A stretch of 18,027 nucleotides of DNA, from contig JAJYJR010000041.1 in the NCBI GenBank assembly GCA_021789355.1, positions 1-18,027 of the forward strand, given 5' to 3'. Origin of the DNA: Chloroflexota bacterium (GTDB taxonomy: Bacteria; Chloroflexota; Limnocylindria; Limnocylindrales; CSP1-4). Under the pieces are notes generated by a model, which made no database searches, was not told the origin of the DNA, and was given only the letters and a program-made list of their open reading frames with translations. The translations under genes were made by a program, and so were the position numbers. Positions 12,780 through 17,599 of the stretch are shown piece by piece (position 1 is the first letter of the stretch; each line of letters starts with the position of its first letter).

Positions 12780-13391
12780 GTGGCGAGACCGGGAGTCCGA
12801 GGACTACGGCGGTACGGCCCCGAGGAGGGCGTCCTCGGGGCCGGGGTACTGCCCACAGGCCAGGGGCGCCTCGCCCTGGTGGAGAGCCCCTACTTCGTCG
12901 AGGCGTGGCTGACGACAGAGGTTCCCCTCGATCCGTCCTACTACCGCGTCATGCACGTCGTCGCCATCGGCACCGCCGTCAAGGGCGGCCCCGGACCCGA
13001 CGCGGTGCGCTCCACCGAAGGCGTCAAGACGCTCACGCGCTGGGAGCACAACGCACGCCTCCGGCGCGTCGCATCCGCGGTGTACCCGACAGCCGAGACG
13101 CCGACAGACGCCGTGCGTCGTTGGTACACCCACGGCGGCTCGATGCAACCGCTGCGGTGGTCAGACGAGCAGGTACGCGAGTTCGTCTCCGCGGTCCGTA
13201 CAGAGCAGAGCCGGAAGGGGTCGCCGGGCAAGGCGCTGCTCTTCGTCGGCCCGTCGCACCGGGACAAGGAGCAGCGCCGACGCGAGCGCCAGCGAGAGCG
13301 GGGGCCGGCCGGGAGCGCCAAGCGTGAGGCGTACAACGCCAGACGTCGCGAGCAACGACTGCGGCAGCGCAGGCGCGGGCGCAACCAGTGA
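12780..13391 (+). CDS. Basic protein, terminal-protein candidate
   Basis: 203 residues; GTG with AGGGGAAGG upstream. The N-terminal half is mixed alpha/beta (GRLALVESPYFVEAWLTTEV; YYRVMHVVAIGTAV) and contains several Tyr and Ser/Thr residues. The last 55 residues are extremely basic (DKEQRRRERQRERG; YNARRREQRLRQRRRGRNQ). It is translationally coupled (GTGA) to the PolB-like gene. In PRD1 and phi29-type systems the gene directly upstream of, or next to, the polymerase encodes the terminal protein that primes replication and stays on the DNA 5' ends. Size, charge and position fit, but these proteins diverge too far to recognise by sequence; a DNA-binding accessory protein is the alternative. 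Confidence 0.5.
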   Translation: MARPGVRGLRRYGPEEGVLGAGVLPTGQGRLALVESPYFVEAWLTTEVPLDPSYYRVMHVVAIGTAVKGGPGPDAVRSTEGVKTLTRWEHNARLRRVASAVYPTAETPTDAVRRWYTHGGSMQPLRWSDEQVREFVSAVRTEQSRKGSPGKALLFVGPSHRDKEQRRRERQRERGPAGSAKREAYNARRREQRLRQRRRGRNQ

Positions 13392-14296
13392 ACCGCGACG
13401 ATCTGGTAGATGAGCTCTTGGACCGCAAGCGCGTGATGGTCACAGATTGGGCGCGCTTTCGCACCGAGCAGGTTCCCCGCATGACACGCGTGTACGTGGG
13501 GCGTATGGCCTACACCGACGTATCCGACCCGATGCACCCTGTGCGCTACGTCGACGCCGCGGACTGGCCCTACTCGCCGCACGAGCTTGCGGGGATCTAC
13601 CTGCGCCGCGTGGTGCAGTTATCTGGCGCCCGACAGGCATGGGCGACTCGTGGCGAGCTGCGCCACCTGGCGTGTCCACACCCTCTCCACTGGGTGGGGA
13701 CAAAGGTCGAAGGGGACCTCGCGTACGTCGACCTACGCCGCGCCTACTGGAGCCTCTACACGCGCCTCGGCCGGCTCGACCGGCCAATCGTCGTGCGCCA
13801 CGACGAAGTGGTGGTCGGCGACGGGATGATCCCGCTCGTGGACGCCGGGATGTGGCGGGACACATCCCTCGGCCGTAACGCTGTGGTCGGGATCACGAGG
13901 GCGACCCGGTTCACGGAGCTGCACCGCGGTCAGCCCGTGAGCCGGGAAGGCCCGTCGCGGGTCACGTCGCCGCGCCTATGGCGCCTCCTGGCGCTGATCC
14001 TGCACAGCGTTGCGCTCGATCTCGTCGAGCGCTTCGGCGCCGTGTGCGTCCACACGGACGGCTACATCCTGCCCGCTCACTACGTGCGCCCGGCGATGGC
14101 GCACCTGCGGGCGACGTGGGGTCTCGACTCACGCGTCAAGGGGCGCGGCGAGGGCGTCGTGACCGGCATCGGGAGCTACTCGATCGGCGACTACCGGAGC
14201 GTCGCCCTGCGGGCGCCGCTCCCGGCCCTGTCGAACCTGCTCGAGGTGTCGCGGGGCCAGCGCGCCTCTCTCGCCCGGCTGCTAGTTGACGGCTAG
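13388..14296 (+). CDS. Minimal B-family DNA polymerase-like palm protein
   Basis: 302 residues, GTG coupled to the upstream gene. Motif A candidate: AYVDLRRAYWSLY with Asp115, comparable to the DxxSLYP core. Motif B candidate: LGRNAVVGI at 161-169, comparable to KxxxNSxYG. A helix follows (TSPRLWRLLALILHSVALDL). Motif C candidate: VCVHTDGYIL at 219-228, comparable to YxDTDS, with the metal-ligand Asp224 kept but the first Asp replaced by His222. A KGRGEG...YSIGDYRS segment at 251-270 resembles the post-palm KxY region. Order and spacing fit PolB, but there is little room for the 3'-5' exonuclease domain that precedes motif A in protein-primed polymerases, and the protein is about half the usual 550-600 residues. 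It may be a minimal polymerase, a primase-like derivative or a decayed copy. No search could be run. Confidence 0.6.
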   Translation: MNRDDLVDELLDRKRVMVTDWARFRTEQVPRMTRVYVGRMAYTDVSDPMHPVRYVDAADWPYSPHELAGIYLRRVVQLSGARQAWATRGELRHLACPHPLHWVGTKVEGDLAYVDLRRAYWSLYTRLGRLDRPIVVRHDEVVVGDGMIPLVDAGMWRDTSLGRNAVVGITRATRFTELHRGQPVSREGPSRVTSPRLWRLLALILHSVALDLVERFGAVCVHTDGYILPAHYVRPAMAHLRATWGLDSRVKGRGEGVVTGIGSYSIGDYRSVALRAPLPALSNLLEVSRGQRASLARLLVDG

Positions 14297-14313
14297 TTGA
14301 CAGCTAGTCGCAC
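14281..14313 (+). repeat. Three 11-bp direct repeats over the polymerase stop and -35
   Basis: Units GCTAGTTGACG (14281), GCTAGTTGACA (14292) and the diverged GCTAGTCGCAC (14303) abut. The first contains the last codons of the PolB-like gene and the second supplies the -35 of the promoter. One helical turn of spacing suggests an operator array for a repressor or activator. Confidence 0.7.
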
Positions 14314-14325
14314 ACCCTGTACGAT
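14297..14325 (+). promoter_or_regulatory. Consensus-like sigma-70/HrdB promoter
   Basis: TTGACA (14297-14302), 17-nt spacer, TACGAT (14320-14325), followed by CTAGCACAGG as probable start region and a 37-nt leader with GGGGATCCCC. It is the best promoter in the window and drives the RecT-like operon. It lies inside an 11-bp repeat array, so regulated early expression is likely. Confidence 0.8.
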
Positions 14326-14371
14326 CTAGCACAGGTCGGGGATCCCCCCCGGCGCAGAGAAAGGGAGAGAG

Positions 14372-14563
14372 ATGCTGACTGCAGGCCGTGTCACCAGCGT
14401 TGAGCTATGGCCGGAGGGCCAACTGGCGTTCAAAGGTAACCACTCGGTGACCGAAATAGTCGTGATCGCCACACCGCTGGTGTGGGAGCAACTTGCCCAG
14501 ATGGTACGGGACAGGGACTTCGCCACCGAAGCCGAGGCGCGTCTGGGCAAGACCAGTGAGTGA
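14372..14563 (+). CDS. Small hypothetical protein, first gene of the early operon
   Basis: 63 residues; AAAGGGAGAGAG precedes the ATG. Starts MLTAGRVTSVELWPEGQLAF, with beta-like strands to about residue 35 (SVTEIVVIATPLVWEQLAQM) and a short helix at the end. No TM and no recognised family. It lies directly behind the strong promoter and overlaps the RecT-like gene by 8 nt, so an early accessory role in recombination or takeover is plausible from position only. Confidence 0.6.
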   Translation: MLTAGRVTSVELWPEGQLAFKGNHSVTEIVVIATPLVWEQLAQMVRDRDFATEAEARLGKTSE

Positions 14564-15128
14564 CGAACTGGAAGCGGTCGAGGCCGCGCTCCCGGCCGAG
14601 GTGCCGGAGCACTACGCGGAGGTTCCCGACGACTACCGGGGACTGGACCTCCTCTGGCGCACGTGCCAGCGGGTGACGCGGCGCGGGAACGAGCTTGTTC
14701 CGCGCCAGTATTGGGAGCGGCCGGAGGCGGCGCTCACCGCGATCCTCATGGGCCGCGAGCTGGGCCTCGGCGACATGACCGCCCTTCAGCGCATCTACGT
14801 GTTCGATGGCAAGGTGGTGCTAGCCGCCGAATTGGTCCGTGGGCTCGTGCGCCGCGCCGGCCACAGTCTCGTCTACGACGAGCGCAGCACAGAGGTATGC
14901 ACGATCACGGGACGCCGGCATGACACCGGCGACACGATGACCGTCACGTGGAGCATCGACCAGGCCACGAAAGCGGGCCTTGCTGGGAAGGGGCCATGGA
15001 CGAAGTACCCGCGGGCAATGCTCGACGCACGCGCCACGACCGAACTGGCGCGTGCGCTCTTTTCAGACTGCATCGGATGGGCCGCCTACGCACCGTCCGA
15101 CTTCACAGAAGAGGAGCCGACATCGTGA
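14556..15128 (+). CDS. recT: RecT-like single-strand annealing protein
   Basis: 190 residues from the GTG at 14556, overlapping the previous gene's end. The pattern AALTAILMGRELGLGDMTAL (59-78), a strand QRIYVFDGKVVLAAELVRGL (78-97), then WTKYPRAMLDARATTELARA (148-167) and a final AYAPSDF is the signature of RecT-type phage annealing proteins, including the conserved 'yPr.ML.ARA' helix. These bind ssDNA and anneal complementary strands for recombination-dependent replication or repair. It is shorter than E. coli RecT (269), as are several phage forms. No exonuclease partner (RecE/YqaJ) is visible nearby. Confidence 0.8.
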   Translation: MSDELEAVEAALPAEVPEHYAEVPDDYRGLDLLWRTCQRVTRRGNELVPRQYWERPEAALTAILMGRELGLGDMTALQRIYVFDGKVVLAAELVRGLVRRAGHSLVYDERSTEVCTITGRRHDTGDTMTVTWSIDQATKAGLAGKGPWTKYPRAMLDARATTELARALFSDCIGWAAYAPSDFTEEEPTS

Positions 15129-15295
15129 TCACGCAGCTGGCACTGGTCCTGGCGGCGACCTGTCTGGCGACTGGCGCATGGTGCGTGCTCGTCGAGTACA
15201 GGGAACGTCGTCGGGAGGGCAGGGAGACGCACCTGTCGGAACACTCCCACGTCCACGTGGTGCGAGTCCCCTACGACTGGGAGGAGATGACATGA
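15125..15295 (+). CDS. Small single-TM protein
   Basis: 56 residues; GTG overlaps the RecT-like stop (GTGA), and its stop overlaps the next ATG (ATGA). N-terminal TM helix (ITQLALVLAATCLATGAWCV) followed by a basic and His-rich tail (EYRERRREGRETHL; SEHSHVHVVRVPYDWEEMT). No family recognised. Confidence 0.55.
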   Translation: MITQLALVLAATCLATGAWCVLVEYRERRREGRETHLSEHSHVHVVRVPYDWEEMT

Positions 15296-15549
15296 TCACG
15301 TACAGCGTCCCTGTCCCGGTCGCCGAGATGCTCCTGTGGGCTCACGCCATCGAGGATGAGGTCGGGCTCGATGGCGTCGTCGACGCCATCCGCGCCCGCG
15401 CCAGTGCCCCCGATGGCGACCTGTTCGAGATCCTGGAGCGCGTACGTGCGATGGGAACCGTGGAGGGTTGCGACCCGACTTGGTACCTGTGCCCGTACCA
15501 CAAGGGCTGGCACGACGCCCTCAACGCGTTCGAGGACCGGTGGCCGTGA
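15292..15549 (+). CDS. Small acidic helical protein
   Basis: 85 residues; ATG coupled to the upstream stop. MITYSVPVPVAEMLLWAHAI leads to helices (EDEVGLDGVVDAIRARASAP; LFEILERVRAM) and a C-terminal Cys/His segment (GCDPTWYLCPYHKGWHDALN) that could bind zinc. Sits between a TM peptide and an HTH protein in the early operon. No family recognised. Confidence 0.55.
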   Translation: MITYSVPVPVAEMLLWAHAIEDEVGLDGVVDAIRARASAPDGDLFEILERVRAMGTVEGCDPTWYLCPYHKGWHDALNAFEDRWP

Positions 15550-15743
15550 GCGCCCCGGACCGTCATGGGGCGGACCTCTTCGGCGCTTCGACACGAGACC
15601 CGGAGCGCCTCAAGCGGCGCCGGGCGCTCACCGTCGAGCTGCGGCGCCTGGGGTGGTCCTGGCGCCGCATCGCCGACTACACGGGCGTCTCGGTTTCCAC
15701 GGCGCGGGATCGAGCGAGAAAGGGGGCCGGCGATGGCGACTGA
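15546..15743 (+). CDS. Small helix-turn-helix DNA-binding protein
   Basis: 65 residues from the GTG that overlaps the previous stop (GTGA); a GTG two codons earlier is possible. Residues 32-58 (LRRLGWSWRRIADYTGVSVS then TARDRARK) fit a resolvase/sigma-type HTH: helix, WSWRRIADYTG turn, recognition helix VSVSTARDRAR. It likely binds DNA as a small regulator, perhaps at the operator-like repeats at 14281-14313 or 95-148. That target is inference. Confidence 0.65.
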   Translation: MSAPDRHGADLFGASTRDPERLKRRRALTVELRRLGWSWRRIADYTGVSVSTARDRARKGAGDGD

Positions 15744-15918
15744 GACGCGGGTTACCTGCGACGTGTGCGGCCGCCTGTCAGACGGCGCAGTCGGCATCGG
15801 ATGGCGCCGTGTGCGCCTTCTGGCGCCTCCGAGCCTCACGGCCGACGTGTGCTCCCTCGAGTGCGCACAGGACGCCGTGCGGGTCCTGTGGGGCACACGC
15901 CGCGGCGCGGGGAGCTGA
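15733..15918 (+). CDS. Small zinc-ribbon-like protein
   Basis: 61 residues; ATG lies inside the end of the HTH gene (11-nt overlap). Cys9/Cys12 (CDVC) and Cys40/Cys44 (CSLEC) make a four-cysteine zinc site, separated by a beta-like IGWRRVRLLAPPS stretch. The 'CDVCG ... dvCS.eCa' arrangement is common in actinobacterial small proteins of unknown function. Confidence 0.6.
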   Translation: MATETRVTCDVCGRLSDGAVGIGWRRVRLLAPPSLTADVCSLECAQDAVRVLWGTRRGAGS

Positions 15919-15953
15919 CCAGTAGTTGAGATATCTACCCAGAGGAGGGCTAG
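15919..15953 (+). promoter_or_regulatory. Short leader with AGATATCT palindrome and strong RBS
   Basis: The 35-bp gap contains the 8-bp palindrome AGATATCT in an AT-rich island unusual for this genome, then AGAGGAGGG spaced for the ATG at 15954. The palindrome may be an operator or part of an internal promoter. Confidence 0.4.
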
Positions 15954-16601
15954 ATGAAGGATCTGTGGACGCATTACGGGCTGACCCTGAAGCTCGCCGA
16001 CGTGGCGGGCGGTCTCCCGACCGATTCAAGGATGATCGAGGCGTGGCAGCAGGCACGCTGGAAAGCCAGCGCGAAGCTGCTCCCCGACGACCCACAGGAC
16101 GCAGCCGAAGCGGCCACGCGTACCAAGGAGCTGCTGTCGGGGATCGACGAGGAGATGGGCTGGAAGACGTTCGCCAGGGACCCGGAGGGGCGCCTGTGCG
16201 TCGAGGGGCGGCAGGTCAAAGCGATGTTCAAGGAGGCTGCGAACATCCTGAAGGCGGGGTTCTCCGGACCGAACGGTAAGGCGGTCGCCCTCCGGTCACG
16301 CCTGGCGGAGCAGGTTTTCGTGGTCGAACGACTGCTCCCGCTCCTCCCACACAGGACCGCCCCGACAGAGACGACCGAGCGGGCGATCCACGTCATGACG
16401 GCTAGGGGACCACGGGATGCCCTGTCACGCACGGACGTGTGCCGCGACGTCCAGATCACCTGCACGCTGCGGGTGCTGTCGATCCCCGGTGCGCTGTTCA
16501 CAGAGAGCACCCTGAAGAGCCTCCTCGACTACTCCAGCGAGAATGGCTTCGGGGCCGATCGCTCCCAGGGCATGGGGCGCTTTGAGTACACTCTGAGATA
16601 A
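15954..16601 (+). CDS. Early protein with RAMP-like glycine-rich tail
   Basis: 215 residues with a strong ribosome binding site. N-terminus LWTHYGLTLKLADVAGGLPT then DSRMIEAWQQAR resembles a phage protein type I recall next to recombination genes (beta strand, GGxPxxxxxIxxW). The middle contains VEGRQVKAMFKEAANILKAG. Beta strands follow (RDVQITCTLRVLSIPGALFT), and the end GFGADRSQGMGRFEYTL resembles the glycine-rich loop of RAMP (Cas5/6/7-type ferredoxin-like) RNA-binding proteins. A nucleic-acid-binding role beside RecT is plausible; kinship to Cas proteins would need structure comparison. There is no CRISPR array or other cas gene here. Confidence 0.6.
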   Translation: MKDLWTHYGLTLKLADVAGGLPTDSRMIEAWQQARWKASAKLLPDDPQDAAEAATRTKELLSGIDEEMGWKTFARDPEGRLCVEGRQVKAMFKEAANILKAGFSGPNGKAVALRSRLAEQVFVVERLLPLLPHRTAPTETTERAIHVMTARGPRDALSRTDVCRDVQITCTLRVLSIPGALFTESTLKSLLDYSSENGFGADRSQGMGRFEYTLR

Positions 16602-16620
16602 GCGGCATCCCCTGCGCCTG

Positions 16621-16655
16621 CCGGCGGGGGTGGTTAATGTAACCACCCCCGCCGG
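16621..16655 (+). terminator. Perfect 16-bp hairpin ending the replication operon
   Basis: CCGGCGGGGGTGGTTA and its exact complement flank a 3-nt loop (ATG), 19 nt after the stop at 16601. There is no U-run. Being perfect it could act in both directions. Confidence 0.85.
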
Positions 16656-16983
16656 AGTACCGCCCTAACCGGACCCGCCCGCTTCGCACCATGACGACTA
16701 CCCGACCCGGCTCCTGCCGTCCCGCCCCGACCAACCTCCCCTCGCCTCCCCGACGGACCTTACCGCGCCCATCCGACGCTCCCTCCCCCTCCCTGCCCGA
16801 CCCGACTGGCCCATCCGCTCCATCCCTGACCTGTCCGACTGCCCTCCCCCTCCCTGCCCGGGCCGACACACCTCGCCGCTCCTGACCGACTCACCAGACC
16901 TGGCCACGCCACGCCGACTGACCGCGCCACCCCAGCCCAGCTGGGACGACCCCCACCGCCTCCGACCACCCCGACCGCAGAAG
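16656..16983. other. Gene-free C-rich gap between two terminators
   Basis: About 330 bp with strong strand asymmetry: the plus strand is C-rich and G-poor, full of CCCGACC-like words. No start with a ribosome binding site and no credible codon pattern was found in either strand. An 18-bp C-run motif occurs twice (16781-16798, 16842-16859); on the minus strand it reads GGGCAGGGAGGGGGAGGG, a canonical G-quadruplex pattern. Possible uses are a replication or packaging signal, or a structured RNA. Confidence 0.6.
16781..16859 (-). repeat. Two identical 18-bp G-quadruplex-type motifs
   Basis: 16781-16798 and 16842-16859 are identical (CCCTCCCCCTCCCTGCCC on the plus strand), 61 bp apart. Read on the minus strand each has four G-tracts of three or more with loops of 1-2 nt. 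Confidence 0.8.
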
Positions 16984-17017
16984 GGGACGACCCCCGGCTA
17001 CGGCCGGGGGTCGTCCC
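16984..17017 (-). terminator. 15-bp hairpin with TACG loop, overlapping a gene end
   Basis: GGGACGACCCCCGGC (16984-16998) pairs perfectly with 17003-17017 around TACG, a C(UACG)G tetraloop of the very stable UNCG class on the plus-strand transcript. It spans the last six codons and stop of the minus-strand 85-residue gene and probably ends that operon; it may also stop plus-strand readthrough. Confidence 0.8.
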
Positions 17018-17255
17018 GTCCAGAGCGGACCCAGAGATCCCACCGTCCTGTCTCGGTCCGGCGCCATCGGCACTGCCAGCCGCGGTCGTAGCGCACCCAC
17101 ATTGTGCCCCGCGGACGTGTGTGCTTAGTGAACCAGCGGTGCCATGTCTCGGGGAAGGTGAGTACTTGGTCGGTGTCCTGCTGCCGGCGTCCTCGAGTGC
17201 TCCGAGGCGCCGTCTCCGCACGTGTCAGGCCGGGGAGCATCGCTTCGCGTGTCAC
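16998..17255 (-). CDS. Small Trp/Arg-rich hypothetical protein
   Basis: 85 residues; GTG overlaps the preceding stop (GTGA). The N-terminal third is basic and probably disordered (SRG-type Arg/Thr-rich). Then TFPETWHRWFTKHTRPRGTM and VRYDRGWQCRWRRTETGRWD give a Trp-rich beta-like domain. It begins MTRE like its upstream neighbour. No family recognised. The stop codon and last codons form half of a terminator hairpin. Confidence 0.55.
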   Translation of the reverse strand: MTREAMLPGLTRAETAPRSTRGRRQQDTDQVLTFPETWHRWFTKHTRPRGTMWVRYDRGWQCRWRRTETGRWDLWVRSGRDDPRP

Positions 17256-17554
17256 GTCGCCCCCTCTGCCAGCAGCCGAATCGAAAAGCCAGGGATTCCC
17301 AGCCCGAAGTCAGGGTCGCTCGACGCCGGTCGGATCGGGGCGCGCAGCTCAGTCTCGTCCACAGAGCACGTCGGCCGGTCCGCCATTAGACCGGCCGGGA
17401 CGCCGATGAACCTGAACCGCTCTGTGCAGTGCTTGCACCAGATCCGAACATCGGCGCTGTAGCCCGACACGACGCCGCCCCTTTCTCGGCACAGTCGGTT
17501 CACCTCGACGACGGCCTCGAACTCGTCGTGTGGGCACGGCCCTTCACGTGTCAC
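17252..17554 (-). CDS. Conserved phage-type zinc-ribbon protein
   Basis: 100 residues; GTG overlaps the stop of the alanine-rich gene. CPHDEFEAVVEVNRL at 7-21, then YSADVRIWCKHCTERFRFIG at 32-51 with CxxC (Cys40/Cys43), PAGL, and an ELRAPIRP strand at 69-76. This order (His/Cys start, VxVNRL, fxAdvxvxCxxCxxxFxFxG, PAGL, ElraPIxP) is one I recall from widely distributed small phage and prophage proteins without known function. It is likely a zinc-stabilised beta domain. Confidence 0.7.
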   Translation of the reverse strand: MTREGPCPHDEFEAVVEVNRLCRERGGVVSGYSADVRIWCKHCTERFRFIGVPAGLMADRPTCSVDETELRAPIRPASSDPDFGLGIPGFSIRLLAEGAT

Positions 17555-17599
17555 CCCACCACCTCCAGGATGCGTGCGCCCTGCCAGCGCCGTTCCGCG
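17550..17599 (-). repeat. 50-bp exact inverted repeat, right copy (partner 750-799)
   Basis: Reverse complement identical to 750-799; covers the last 15 codons and stop of the right alanine-rich gene. Confidence 0.85.

Noticed and set aside
16691..16885. Plus-strand 64-residue Pro-rich frame in the C-rich gap
   Set aside because: No ribosome binding site, low-complexity translation and no family pattern; composition explains it.
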